Source: UBA6623 sp965226435 (GTDB taxonomy: Bacteria > Acidobacteriota > Terriglobia > Bryobacterales > UBA6623). From it: a DNA stretch of 64,000 nt. The position numbers and the translations under genes are program-made. The number at the start of each line of letters is the position of its first letter. Within the stretch, counting starts at the first letter, position 1. Below the pieces are notes generated by a model that did no database searches, was not told where the DNA came from, and was given only the letters and a program-made list of their open reading frames with translations. This document shows, piece after piece, positions 33,199 through 43,022 of this stretch. The stretch is taken from NCBI GenBank assembly GCA_965226435.1, contig CBDDCY010000007.1, positions 363,353-427,352 of the forward strand, read 5' to 3'.

Positions 33199-33726
33199 AT
33201 GGGAAATACAAAAGGCGTACGGCGGGATTTCGAGGCCCTGGAGAAGCGCCGTTTCAAAGCGATCCGGTTGGTCGAGCAAGGCTGTAGTCAGTCCGAGACA
33301 GCGAGGCGATTGAAGGTCGCGCGGCAAAGCGTCAGCGAGTGGCTGCGACGATACCGGCGTGACGGCGAAGCCGGGTTGCGCCAGGCCGGCCGCGCCGGCC
33401 GTAAGCCGCTGTTGGACGCCGCGCAGCTCGAACGCCTCGAGGCGTTGCTGCTGGAAGGCCCCGAGGCGCACGGCTTCCCGACGCCGCTGTGGAGCTGTCC
33501 GCGGGTCGCTCGTCTGATCGGAGACGAGTTCGGCGTGCGCTATCACGAGGGCCATGTCTGGAAGATCCCGCGGGCGCTCGGCTGGAGCCCGCAACGGCCC
33601 GTCGGCAAAGCGCGGGAGCGCAACGAAGAGGCCATCCGCGGCTGGCAGCGCAAGACTTGGCCGGCCATTAAAAAAGAGCCCGCCAAGAAGAACGCACGAT
33701 CGTCTTCATCGACGAAAGCGGATTGA
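33199..33726 (+). CDS. IS630-family transposase, first frame
   Basis: About 175 residues from ATG 33199. Helix-turn-helix DNA-binding part (FKAIRLVEQGCSQSETARRL, ARQSVSEWLRRYRRDGEAGL) and a second winged helix (LWSCPRVARLIGDEFGVRYH, WKIPRALGWSPQRP), as in IS630/Tc1-like transposases. After WPAIKK the true reading continues in the -1 frame: a run of six A at 33670-33675 followed by G lies exactly where the switch must occur. In this frame the gene stops at 33726 without the catalytic core. Confidence 0.8.
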   Translation: MGNTKGVRRDFEALEKRRFKAIRLVEQGCSQSETARRLKVARQSVSEWLRRYRRDGEAGLRQAGRAGRKPLLDAAQLERLEALLLEGPEAHGFPTPLWSCPRVARLIGDEFGVRYHEGHVWKIPRALGWSPQRPVGKARERNEEAIRGWQRKTWPAIKKEPAKKNARSSSSTKAD

Positions 33727-34031
33727 GTCAGAAGCCGCATCGTTGTCGCACCTGGGCGCCGCGCGGCCAGACACCGGTGTTGGAGTTCAACTTCAACTGG
33801 GACAAGCTGTCGGTGTCGGCCGGGCTGACGTTGCGCAACTTTTACTTCCGGCTCTATCCCGGCGCGATCGGCGAGCTGGAGGTCATCGACTTCCTGAAGG
33901 CTTTGCTGCGCCACCTCGACGGCCCACTGCTGATCGTCTGGGACCGGCTGCCGGCGCACCGCAGCCGCCTGGCGCGGGAGTTCATCCAGCTCTCCGAGGA
34001 TCACATCGCAACGGAGTACTTGCCGCCCTAT
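33675..34031 (+). pseudogene. IS630-family transposase, DDE-core frame, truncated
   Basis: In the -1 frame the sequence reads ARQEERTIVFIDESGLSQ, containing the first catalytic Asp of the DDE core, then RTWAPRGQTPVLEFNFNWDK, and LLIVWDRLPAHRSRL with the second Asp. It reaches EYLPPYA, where family members go on with PELNPVE and the third acidic residue; here that is missing. The element cannot transpose itself. Confidence 0.8.
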
Positions 34032-36316
34032 GCGAGACGCGTATCCTCGCCGCCGCGATGGTACGTTGATCTCACCAATACGAGCGTTGAACCCGAATTT
34101 GGACGCAGGCTGCTTACGGTGGGCGGCCCGGCGGTCCGCGGCGTTCGGGTCGGCGAGGACGGGTTCGGGAATACTCGGGTTGTTTTTGATTTGCGGAATG
34201 ATCGGGTACCTGATCCGCTGACCTCCGTTGGGGGCCCCGGACTGACGGTTACGTGGACCCACGCGAGCGGCGACGGCGGGTTGGGCTCCACGCTTTCCGC
34301 CACCCCTTTTTCCGGCCGGGACTTGCCCGCGGGGTTTTTGGGGAAACCGGCGGCGACCGAATCGTCCGCGCTCGACAAACCCGCGGAGGAACAAGATCTT
34401 TCCGCCGGGGCGGTGTCGTTTCAGCGGTTTTCCATGAGCGGCTTGGATGCAGAGGCCGCGGAGTCGCCGCCGATCGTGTTAGCCCAACTCGACGTGCCGC
34501 AGCCTCCGGAGGCGGCCGCGTCACCGCCGCTACCGCCGCTACCGCCGCCACTGCCGCCCGCCCACGTTCCGGGCGTGATTCGGGCTGAGGACTTGAAACA
34601 AGGTGTTCTCCGAAGGGTCAACACGCCGCTGGCGCACCTCGGCGTCGGACAGCGCGTCAAGATCGAGGGCAAGCGGTTTAGGGACGGCAAGCTCGTCGCC
34701 ACCGCGGTGGAGTTTGTGGATGGGGACGATGATGATTTCGAGATCGAGGGAATCATCACGAAATTCGACGGCCCGGCGGGGCGGTTTTCCATGGGTCCAC
34801 TGCAAGTCGAAACTTACGAGCGGACCCAGTTCCAAAATCAGCGGCGCGAGCCGACCACCGTCAACGACTTTGAACGCGGGATGCGGGTCAAGGTCAAGGC
34901 CAAGCGGATCAAGGACGGCTTCGTAAGGGCGCGCACGGTTCGGGCGCATTCGAGTAATCGCGACAAGGACTTTGAGATCGAGGCGGCGATCGAGCACATC
35001 AACCTGGCGAAGTCGGAACTCTCGGTCCTGCCCGGAGTCGTTACGATTACGGGCGGAACCGATTTTGAGGGTTTCGGGTTCACGGCCTATGACAAATATG
35101 CCGACAACAGCAAGATGGCGCGCTTCATCCGCCGCGACGACGACGCGCAGCATCCCGACCCGATTCGCATCGGACCGGCCTACATCGGGGGCCGCACGCA
35201 ATTCGAAATGGACGTATCGCGCAACCTCGACTTGAACGAAGACGACCCTGATTCCGACGACTGGTATCGGACCAGCGGTCAGGTGGAAGTGGCCGCTCCG
35301 CTGGGCGAGTATTCGGAAGTCTACGCCAAGTTCAATTTCGCGCAAGGGTTCTATGACGGCAACAACCCGACACTGAGCAACCGCGGTGAAGTGCGGTTCC
35401 GCGAAGGGTTCATCTACCTCGGAAACTTCTTCCATCGTTCGCTGGGTTTACACGTAGGCCGGCAGCGTTTCCGCGACAAGCGCGAATGGCTCTACGACGA
35501 ACGCCTCGATGCCGTGCGCCTACACTTTACACGACGGCGATCTAAGGCGGAGATGTCGGTGGCGCAGTCGATCTTCAGCGAATCCACATCCCGCGAAGAT
35601 CAGCTCTATTTGATCGGCCATTCGCAGTATCGCTTCCCGGGGCGGCGTTACCTGTCGGGCTATGTCATCAAGAGGAACGATACTTCGCGACGCGATGAAG
35701 ATCCGATTTGGTTCGGCCTGAGTTCCCGCGGGCGGATCACCCGGAAACTGAATTACTGGGGCGAGTGGTTGCAGATGCGAGGCCGACGCGGCAGCCGACT
35801 GCTGCGCGGCTACGGATACGATTTCGACGGCAGCTACAAACTGCCGCTCCCTTGGGAATCGACTATTTCGGCGGGCTACGCATACGGCTCGGGCGACAAG
35901 GATTTCAAAGACGGCATCGACGGCAACTTCCGACAAACACGATTGAACGACAACAGCTCTCGGTACAACGGGCTGAAGCGCTACCGCTATTACGGCGTGT
36001 TGCTCGAGCCCGAACTCTACAACATGAAGATCACGACGCTCGATTACGGTATCCGGCCGTCGAGAAAGTGGTCGTTCAATTTTGCCTACCACACCTATCG
36101 TCAGGCGGTGGCCGACGACAATTTCGGCGATCTCGAACTCAAGGTGGAGCCCCTGGGGAAAGATCCGCGTTTGGGCAAGGAACTGGATTGTTCGAAGCCC
36201 TCGCCGGCAATCTGCTCACCGAGCTTGGATACAACACGTCGGGCGGATCGCCGTCACCTGAAATCCTCGAACGCGCCGCGTCGTGCCGTGAGTCTTGGGA
36301 GAGGGAAAAGAAATAG
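34031..36316 (+). pseudogene. AMIN-DUF5666-beta-barrel outer-membrane protein, 5' end lost and 3' frameshift
   Basis: The ORF continues from the transposase without a stop. The remaining part starts in an AMIN-like segment (PPRWYVDLTNTSVEPEF, NTRVVFDLR). A proline-rich linker (PPLPPLPPPLPP) comes next, followed by two DUF5666-like beta units (LGVGQRVKIEGKRFRDGKLV; MRVKVKAKRIKDGFVRARTV). The rest is an alginate-export-type porin (EVYAKFNFAQGFYDGNN, LHVGRQRFRDKREWLYDE, YGIRPSRKWSFNFAYHTYRQ). The signal peptide and start are gone. Near 36195 one base seems missing: after GKELD the reading LFEALAGNLLTELGYNTSGG continues in the next frame to a TAG at 36314. Probably non-functional unless read through from the IS. 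Confidence 0.65.
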
Positions 36317-36331
36317 CGTGGCCGCAGCCGG

Positions 36332-38542
36332 TCAGTCTTTTTCGGCGCGCAGTTTCTTGGCGGCTTTGGCGACCCTGAGCGTGATAGGGTTCGTCGCGGT
36401 CCAACGGCCTTCGATCTTCGATTCGGCGGAAATCTTGAAATAGCCTAGCCCGGCCTCGGAGCCCGCTTGGAGGCGAATCGCAATTTGGTCGTCGTTGCGG
36501 TTAACGACCTCGAAGGAAACACCCGTCGGCAGGCCTTTGATTTCGACGGCCGCGCCCTCGGGAAACTCTACACCCCGGATGTCGAAGTCCGCCGCCCCGC
36601 CTTGCTCGATAGTGACCGACGATGTGAGCGCCGAGAGGGCAACTTTCGTTGGCTCGATGACGGTCAGCGTGATTTCGGGCAAGGGCCGGCGAATGAAATT
36701 CCAAAGGTCGAGCAGAGGCCCCATTTGCGAGCACGTGTTGGCTTCTATGACATGCCGATCGGGGTTTGATTCCTCTTCCGCTTTCACGCCCAAGACGCGA
36801 ATCGGGTAGACGCCCGGGGCAACGTTTTCGGGCACCCGGATTTTGAAGGCGATTTCGGGAATGATCATGTCCGCGCCGTCGGCGTTGGGCTCGAAGGTTT
36901 GGTCTTTTCGAAAGTTGCCGCGCGGTGACTCGACACCTTCAGGCAGCCCTTCGAACCATACCGCGGCTTCGCCGTCGAAACCCGTTTCCCGCAGCATATG
37001 AACTTTGATTTCCGCTTCGCCGCCGCGCTCAATGGTGAAGTTTTCCGGTGTTGTGAAGAGTTGGAAGGTAGGCAAGCGGTCGTCGGCTTTCAAGCGATAG
37101 CGATAGGACGGCCCGCCGCGCCGAGTGCGGTCCTTCACAGTCAGCACGAGGGGACCGTCTTCGGTGGGCGTGTAGAAGAGACTGCTGTCAGGATTGCCGA
37201 TTAGGTTGCCATAGGCGCCCACGGTGTCGTCGTTTTCGGCGACCTTCTTTCCCGAAGCGTCGTAGAGCGTGAGCACGGGGTCGAGCAAGGGAATGCCGAG
37301 TTGCGTGGACAGGGTCCAAAAATGCAAGGGCTCCCCGGCGATACCGTGCACCGGATAATGGTCCTTCTCGCCCTTGCCCAATAAGCCGCCGTTGATGGCG
37401 TAGGCTCGCTCCGGCCGCGGGGCCCCCATGGCCTCGCCTTCGCTGTATTCGACAGCGCCGGCGATCTCGAAATGCGTTCCCTCGACGATGCCGCGCGGCC
37501 CTTCTGCCCAAAGCCGCCACAGCCCGGGCCGCGTGTCGGGGGGCACGTTGAACTCCACGGCGAGCGTGTCGTTTTCGCGCCGCGCGACGCGGCCCTCGAT
37601 GCGCGCGATATCGGCGGCCTTTGGGGGATCCTCGACAATTCGAATCGGCATCGTGTAGGGGTAGGTCATGCGCATGTATTCGGCCGAGCGCACTTCGGTG
37701 AGGTAGACACTCTCGATCGATTCGAGCACGGTTCCGTGAAGCTCGATCTCGCTGCTCGCACCCGCTTGCGCCCCCAGCGGCGTCACGTAGTCAATGGTCG
37801 GCAGACTCGAAAGGCGTAGGGTATAGGTCGCATTCGCCGCGAAGCTGTGGCCGCGGGGCCCGCGATAACGATCGACCACGATGTAATACGTCCCGCCGGC
37901 ATCGAAAGTGTGGTCGAGAAACGGCGTTTCGAGGTAGTCGTTGCGGTCATCGTTTTGTGCGACGCGGCGGCCTTCGGAGTCGAGCAGCTCCATCTTGCAT
38001 TCGAGCACCGAGCCGTGCTCGATCGCTCGCAAGTCCATCACGCGGCGTTCGCCGGCTCGCACGTTGATGGTGTAAACGTCGATGTCTTTCGCCGGCGCCA
38101 ATCGCGCTTGGATCTCGGCATCGCCCGAGACCGGCTGCGCCTGGCGGATCGAATCGTTGGGCTCGGACTCGGTTACGTCGGGGAACTGACCGACGTTGAA
38201 AATGATGGTCGTCGACAGACCGTCGAGCGAGCGCAGGCGCAAGAAGTGCGGTCCCAGAGCCGCGTTCGGGTCGACCGTGACTCCGCCATCGATCCGACCT
38301 GTACTTTGGTGGGTGGTCCCCGTCCAAACCAGCTCATCGCAGTCGAACTCGACCTTCGTGGGGTTCGAAAGATTGCGACCCCGTAGTTCGACGGTTACGG
38401 TCGCGCCGCGGCGGGCACCCAGCGGGAATACACGGTCGAGTTGCGGCCTGCCGTCATAAGCCGCGGCCGGACTTACCAACAGCGGGCTTGCGAAGAGCAG
38501 GATCAGCAGGCCGAGCGTTGTAGGCACCGTGGGAAAACGCAC
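36332..38542 (-). CDS. exported protein with pre-peptidase C-terminal (PPC) domains
   Basis: 736 residues from the GTG at 38542, four bases after the DUF1501 stop; upstream in-frame sequence belongs to that gene. Signal peptide TTLGLLILLFASPLLVSPAAA. N-terminal IPT/TIG-like beta domain (VFPLGARRGATVTVELRGRN), then PPC domains (ESEPNDSIRQAQPV ... DIDVYTINVRAGERRVMDLR; YHPV-type segment EKDHYPVHGIAGEPLHFW), ending in repeated NPCBM/Ig-like beta strands. Such proteins often accompany DUF1549 and DUF1501 proteins in Planctomycetes and Acidobacteria. Probably surface or periplasmic, binding or processing a polymer; no catalytic residues seen. Confidence 0.8.
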   Translation of the reverse strand: MRFPTVPTTLGLLILLFASPLLVSPAAAYDGRPQLDRVFPLGARRGATVTVELRGRNLSNPTKVEFDCDELVWTGTTHQSTGRIDGGVTVDPNAALGPHFLRLRSLDGLSTTIIFNVGQFPDVTESEPNDSIRQAQPVSGDAEIQARLAPAKDIDVYTINVRAGERRVMDLRAIEHGSVLECKMELLDSEGRRVAQNDDRNDYLETPFLDHTFDAGGTYYIVVDRYRGPRGHSFAANATYTLRLSSLPTIDYVTPLGAQAGASSEIELHGTVLESIESVYLTEVRSAEYMRMTYPYTMPIRIVEDPPKAADIARIEGRVARRENDTLAVEFNVPPDTRPGLWRLWAEGPRGIVEGTHFEIAGAVEYSEGEAMGAPRPERAYAINGGLLGKGEKDHYPVHGIAGEPLHFWTLSTQLGIPLLDPVLTLYDASGKKVAENDDTVGAYGNLIGNPDSSLFYTPTEDGPLVLTVKDRTRRGGPSYRYRLKADDRLPTFQLFTTPENFTIERGGEAEIKVHMLRETGFDGEAAVWFEGLPEGVESPRGNFRKDQTFEPNADGADMIIPEIAFKIRVPENVAPGVYPIRVLGVKAEEESNPDRHVIEANTCSQMGPLLDLWNFIRRPLPEITLTVIEPTKVALSALTSSVTIEQGGAADFDIRGVEFPEGAAVEIKGLPTGVSFEVVNRNDDQIAIRLQAGSEAGLGYFKISAESKIEGRWTATNPITLRVAKAAKKLRAEKD

Positions 38543-38546
38543 GACA

Positions 38547-39818
38547 TCAGCTCCACAGTTCGGTGACGGGTTCGCCTTCGGCGCTGATCTTGACCGGGCG
38601 GGCCCCGGCCATATAGATCTTGGCGCGGTCGATGCCCAAGGCTTCATACACCGTCGCTCCCAAGTCTTCGACCGAGACCGGCCGATCGATGGGATCGGAC
38701 GCGATCTTGTCGGTCGCGCCGATCACCGCACCGCCCTGAATGCCGGCTCCGGCCAGCGCGACGGAACCCGCGCGGGGCCAATGGTCGCGTCCGCCCGAGA
38801 AATTGACTTTGGGCGTGCGTCCGAAATCGCCGACCACCAGCACCAGAGTTGTGTCGAGCAGGCCGCGTTCCTCGAGATCGGTGATCAAGGTAGCGAAGGC
38901 TTTGTCGAATTGGGGAACGATTTTCTTGTTCGTCGGCTCGTTGTTGACATGAGTGTCGTAACCCCATTGGAAAACCGTCGCCAAACGAACGCCCGATTCG
39001 ATCAGACGCCGCGCGAGCAACGTCCCCTGTCCGATTAACGTTCGGCCGTAGCGGTCACGGAGCTTGTCGGGCTCGGCGGTGAGGTCAAAGGCCTTCTTGG
39101 CCGCGGGCGATGAGATCAGATCGAGGGCTTTCTGGAAAAACTCGTCCATGCTCTCGACCAGCGGTGATTCATCGATCTTCTTGAAGTGCGAGTCGATTGA
39201 GGCCAACAGTCGCGAGCGCACCCCGGCTTCATCGAGCGAGATGCCGGTGGGCAATGTTAAATCGCGCACCGAGAATCGCTTGCCGCTGGGGTCGCCCGTG
39301 AGAAACGGATCGAACGTCGGCCCCAAAAAACCGGCTTCCGCGCTGAGATCGGCGTCGGGAATCACGACATAGGGCGGCAGCCCGTGTTGCGCGCCCCTCT
39401 CCTTGGCGAGCACGGAGCCGAAACAAGGTTGCAGCAATTCGTTTCGGGGACGCGTGCCGCTGAAAATGTGCTGACGGGCGCGTTCGTGAATGGCTTCCAC
39501 CGAATGCATCGAGCGGATCACCGCGAACTTGTCGGCGATCTTCGCCGATTCGGGCAGCAGCTCGGTAAACCACGTGCCCGGGACGGCCGTCGAGATCGGC
39601 TTGAAGTTGCTGCGGATATCGGAAGGCGCATCAACCTTTGGATCAAAGGTGTCCAGTTGGCTGCAGCCGCCGCCTTGAAACAGAACAATGCAAGAGGTCG
39701 CCCGACTCGCCGACGCGGCCTGCAAAGCGGGCAACGTCAAACCGCCGAACGCCAGCCCGCCGATTTTCAAGAACTCCCGGCGGTTGTACGGCGACAAGCT
39801 TGATCTCGATCGCGTCAT
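38547..39818 (-). CDS. DUF1501 protein, Tat-exported, sulfatase/phosphatase-like fold
   Basis: 423 residues from ATG 39818; a TTG at 39869 would overlap the upstream stop by four bases. A twin-arginine signal (NRREFLKIGGLAFGGL) directs folded export. DUF1501 landmarks: SCIVLFQGGGCSQLDTFDPK, HSVEAIHERARQHIFSGTRP, VFQWGYDTHVNNEPTNKKIV, TLVLVVGDFGRTPKVNFSGG, RDHWPRAGSVALAGAGI. The fold is related to alkaline phosphatase/sulfatase, with Asp and His at metal-like positions, but no enzyme activity is established for the family. Usually encoded next to DUF1549/DUF1553 proteins, as here. Confidence 0.9.
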   Translation of the reverse strand: MTRSRSSLSPYNRREFLKIGGLAFGGLTLPALQAASASRATSCIVLFQGGGCSQLDTFDPKVDAPSDIRSNFKPISTAVPGTWFTELLPESAKIADKFAVIRSMHSVEAIHERARQHIFSGTRPRNELLQPCFGSVLAKERGAQHGLPPYVVIPDADLSAEAGFLGPTFDPFLTGDPSGKRFSVRDLTLPTGISLDEAGVRSRLLASIDSHFKKIDESPLVESMDEFFQKALDLISSPAAKKAFDLTAEPDKLRDRYGRTLIGQGTLLARRLIESGVRLATVFQWGYDTHVNNEPTNKKIVPQFDKAFATLITDLEERGLLDTTLVLVVGDFGRTPKVNFSGGRDHWPRAGSVALAGAGIQGGAVIGATDKIASDPIDRPVSVEDLGATVYEALGIDRAKIYMAGARPVKISAEGEPVTELWS

Positions 39819-39865
39819 TGTCTTCTCCCGGTTTTCTGCTTGCGCAACCTGCTCGGCCAACGCCC

Positions 39866-42415
39866 TCAATGGTTCAACAAAAACTCCTTCGAGTTCAGCA
39901 CGGCCCAGAGCACGTTCTCGAGCGCGCGGCGGCGTTCGCGTCCTGTCTCGCGCTCCGATGCGAGGAACGCCGTCACGGTATTTCGTTCTAGTTCATTCGG
40001 CGGGCGGGAGTATGCCCTTTCGTAAATTTCCGCCACGATCGCGGAATCGTCGCGGCCCTCGGCCAGGCGTTTCCCGAGAATATTATCCTCGGCCTCGACC
40101 TTTTCGCGAATTGTCCGGCCGTTCATCATGTGCAGGGCCTGTGCCAGCGTGGGAGATTTGACTCGGTCCTTGATAATGTCGCGCCGAGGCGTGCCGAAAG
40201 CCCGCAGAAAGTACTCGGGCGAATCAGGAAGGTAGATGTCCTTGGCGCGAGTACCGATCGGGTAGACCTGGGGCTGACCCTTGCCGAAGCCGGCCAAAAA
40301 AACGTGGGGCGAGCCGGTCACGTCCGAGATGGCGTCCAACAACACTTCCGACGTCAAACGCCGCGGGGCGTAGTTGGCGAAAAGCGTCCTCTCGATCGGC
40401 GACGGGCCGGCGCGCTTCGACTCCGATTGATACACCCGCGAGTTGAGAATCAGCCGGTGCAGCGGCCGCAAGCGAAACCCGTTCTGAATAAAGTGGGTCG
40501 CCAGGCGGTCGAGCAACTCCGGGTTGCTCGGCATGTTCGTCGAGCGAAAATCGTCAAACGGCTCGACGATGCCGCTTTGGAAATATTCGTTCCACAAGCG
40601 GTTGACGGTGGCGCGCGCGAAAAAGGGATTGTCGGCGGCGGTGAGCCAATCGGCCAGTACTTGGCGCCGATCGGTGCCTGCGGGAATGTCCGGGGTCGCC
40701 CCGGCAAGGAACTTCGGCGGCACCGGTTTTTTCGTGACCGGGTGTTCCACCTCGCCTTCGTCATCGACGTACCAGGTGCGGCGGTATTCTCCGTAGCCGT
40801 GCTTGACACGCAAGCGCCCGAAAAACGCGGCGAAGGCGTAAAAATCGTCCTGCGTGAAATTTTCGAGCGGATGGTTGTGGCACTCAGCGCACTCTATCCG
40901 AACACCCAGCAGCAGCCGGGTGACCGACGGGGTGACCTTGGTGGTGCTGAATTCCTTCAGCATGAAGTCGGTTGCGGGATGCCAGAAGTTCGCCTCGGGA
41001 ACGACCATCGTGTCGCCGGTACTGGTGAGAAACGATCGCACCAGATCGTCGTAGCCGCCCTCGCCGGCCAGCCAATCGCGCATCCAATCCTTGAAGACGC
41101 CCATCGAGCGGCCCTGGGAATGGAGTTGGTTGTTGCGGTACCAATCCTCGAATTTGACGAGCCAATGGCTGACGTAGTCGTCGCCGGCGAGAATCTCGTC
41201 GATCAGCCGAGCGCGCTTGTCGGGGGCATGGTCGTTCAGGAAGCGCGCGGTCTGCCCGCGCGTCGGCAGAATACCGGCGGCGTCAAGGTAGACACGGCGA
41301 ATGAACTCGCGATCGGAGGTCCGCGGGACAGGGGGAATGTTCATCTCGCGCATCTTGCGGAAGACGATTTCGTCGATGAAGTTATTGGCTTCGACGGTTG
41401 GGTAGTCGGGGCCGGCGGGCTTGTCGATGACGCCGATTTGCGATGTGGCGACCTTGCCCATCGCGCGCGCCATGACGCTGGTCAGGCCCGGGCCGACGGC
41501 CGAGACGCCGCCGTCGCTCGAGATTTTCGCGACCTCTTCATCGGCGACCATAAATCGGACCTGCTCGGTCATGTCGCGGGTCGTGCCGTCGGTGAGCCGT
41601 CCCATGGCGACGAACTTCTGCGTTGCCTGCTTGCCGACCAAAACACGATTGCGCGGGTAGAGTTCCAGGTGGGTGAGTCGTGCTCCCGAGTCGTCGAGTC
41701 GAGCGCCTTGTTCGAGCCACTTATGTAGGGTTTCGTATTCCTCGGATTCGGGGGTCATCATATGCCCGCCGCCGTGCGCGACGGCGAAGGCGGGCTTTTT
41801 CAGAAGCAGGCTTTCGGCGGGGCTTTCGAGATTCACGCGACGGCCTTCGTGCTCGTGGATGATCATCTTATGATCGGCCGCCGCGTCGTAGCCGAATAGC
41901 GACAGTTCGAAACCGTTCTTGCCGGCGGGGGAGCCGTGACAGCCCGAACCGTTGCAACCTTTCGTCGTCAAGATGGAAACGACGTCGCGCGAGAAACTGA
42001 CCGCCAATTCGCCGGAGCCTTGGCGAACTTCGACGGGGAACTGTTGGGTTAGGCCGGCGAACTGAACTTCAATCGTGGCTCGTCCGCGGGCTTTCGCGAT
42101 CAACAATCCGCGCGCCGCGTCGACCGTGACGGTCTCGGGCCGGGCCGAGATGATGCGTGCTTCGGCCGTGACGTCGGCTGAATTACCCTGATCATCGATG
42201 GCGGAGACGATGAAGTGCTGCGAGGCTCCGGGGCCGGCCAGGGCGGGCGCGGGGGGGGCTAAGCGCAGCTCTTTCCAGGTATGGGCAGGGGTGGGCGCGG
42301 GAGGAGCCGCGGTTGCGGGCGCAAGCAAGCTGACCACGGCAATGGCACAGAAGACACCGATGCCGCGCGCCGAACGGACGGCGCCGCAATGCCGATCACG
42401 CCCCCATTGCATCAT
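39866..42415 (-). CDS. DUF1549/DUF1553 cytochrome-like exported protein
   Basis: 849 residues from ATG 42415. Signal peptide (GIGVFCAIAVVSLLAPATAA). An Ig-like (BIG2-type) domain (ARPETVTVDAARGLLIAKA) precedes a heme-like motif CNGSGCHG, the PSCyt1-type CX4CH pattern, with GKNGFELSLFGYD. A second Ig-like domain follows, then DUF1549 (NNFIDEIVFRKMREMNIPP ... RRVYLDAAGILPTRGQ ... GVRIECAECHNHPLENFTQD, with CAECHNHP another heme-like site) and C-terminal DUF1553 (NRLWNEYFQSGIVEPFDDFR ... YAPRRLTSEVLLDAISDVTG). Typical of Planctomycetes and Acidobacteria; role unknown, perhaps polymer oxidation. First gene of a three-gene unit. Confidence 0.9.
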   Translation of the reverse strand: MMQWGRDRHCGAVRSARGIGVFCAIAVVSLLAPATAAPPAPTPAHTWKELRLAPPAPALAGPGASQHFIVSAIDDQGNSADVTAEARIISARPETVTVDAARGLLIAKARGRATIEVQFAGLTQQFPVEVRQGSGELAVSFSRDVVSILTTKGCNGSGCHGSPAGKNGFELSLFGYDAAADHKMIIHEHEGRRVNLESPAESLLLKKPAFAVAHGGGHMMTPESEEYETLHKWLEQGARLDDSGARLTHLELYPRNRVLVGKQATQKFVAMGRLTDGTTRDMTEQVRFMVADEEVAKISSDGGVSAVGPGLTSVMARAMGKVATSQIGVIDKPAGPDYPTVEANNFIDEIVFRKMREMNIPPVPRTSDREFIRRVYLDAAGILPTRGQTARFLNDHAPDKRARLIDEILAGDDYVSHWLVKFEDWYRNNQLHSQGRSMGVFKDWMRDWLAGEGGYDDLVRSFLTSTGDTMVVPEANFWHPATDFMLKEFSTTKVTPSVTRLLLGVRIECAECHNHPLENFTQDDFYAFAAFFGRLRVKHGYGEYRRTWYVDDEGEVEHPVTKKPVPPKFLAGATPDIPAGTDRRQVLADWLTAADNPFFARATVNRLWNEYFQSGIVEPFDDFRSTNMPSNPELLDRLATHFIQNGFRLRPLHRLILNSRVYQSESKRAGPSPIERTLFANYAPRRLTSEVLLDAISDVTGSPHVFLAGFGKGQPQVYPIGTRAKDIYLPDSPEYFLRAFGTPRRDIIKDRVKSPTLAQALHMMNGRTIREKVEAEDNILGKRLAEGRDDSAIVAEIYERAYSRPPNELERNTVTAFLASERETGRERRRALENVLWAVLNSKEFLLNH

Positions 42416-42453
42416 GCCAAGTAAGCGCCGGAATACACGCTTCCGAGTCCATA

Positions 42454-42741
42454 TTACCTTGTCACGGCTTGCGATGGATAGTCTTGCGACCATCTTGAGG
42501 GTATGGTCGGTTTGGGCCGGAGCTGTTGGCGAAACCCAAACACGACGTCGTAGCCGCAGGCTTGGCTGAAGAGTAGTCGCGGTGAACGCCACTGATCGTC
42601 GTGAGGGAGTGCGCGATTGAGCGCGCCGGGGACATCGTCGAGTCCGCGAGCGCGGAGGGCCGCGGCGAGCCTGCGCCAGAGCTCGTCGGTGGACGACCTG
42701 GTCGCTGCAAAGTCGTACCACGGAAGGCTTGCGAAATGCAT
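42454..42741 (-). pseudogene. fragment of a PhnD-like substrate-binding protein
   Basis: Reads ASLPWYDFAATRSSTDELWR then LRARGLDDVPGALNRALPHD and LLFSQACGYDVV, the N-terminal block of phosphate/phosphonate ABC binding proteins of the PhnD type. After about 70 residues the similarity ends, and no membrane or ATPase partners are present. Likely a gene remnant. Confidence 0.6.
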
Positions 42742-42749
42742 GGAGACGA

Positions 42750-43022
42750 ATCGATCCGGGAGCGCGGAGTGGTTCGTTTAGTTTAGAGAACATCGACGGC
42801 GATCGGTCGATTCTCCGATGCCGAGCGCACGGCGGCCTCGGCGACGGCTTGCCGCCCACCATGAACATGAATCCGAGGAAAGATGTCACGGTCCAGAACA
42901 TGGCGCCTTGTTGCACCGCGGCATACGACAGGCTTAATCTTGGGCGACCAGGCTGGAGCAACGGTGTAACCGAAGTGCGCAGGACGGCGGTCGAGGTACG
43001 GCTCGCGGGAGCCAACGGCGCT
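42750..43022. other. probable decayed coding sequence
   Basis: No intact gene. On the minus strand one frame reads GRQAVAEAAVRSASENRPIA close to a stop, resembling the C-terminal end of Gfo/Idh/MocA oxidoreductases, and another reads FWTVTSFLGFMFMVGG. With the PhnD-like fragment next door this looks like a graveyard of old genes. Confidence 0.3.

Larger units (their letters stand above)
33130..34031 (+). mobile_element. IS630-family element, 3' part deleted
   Basis: Begins near TA-containing sequence after the glycosyltransferase and ends abruptly inside the transposase at about 34031. The left terminal repeat is probably within 33140-33185, but with no right end it cannot be confirmed. The truncation joins IS sequence directly to a porin-type gene. 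Confidence 0.7.

Noticed and set aside
42416..43015. Extension of the DUF1549 gene to 1049 residues
   Set aside because: A clean signal peptide starts at ATG 42415; the upstream translation is a shadow of other fragments.
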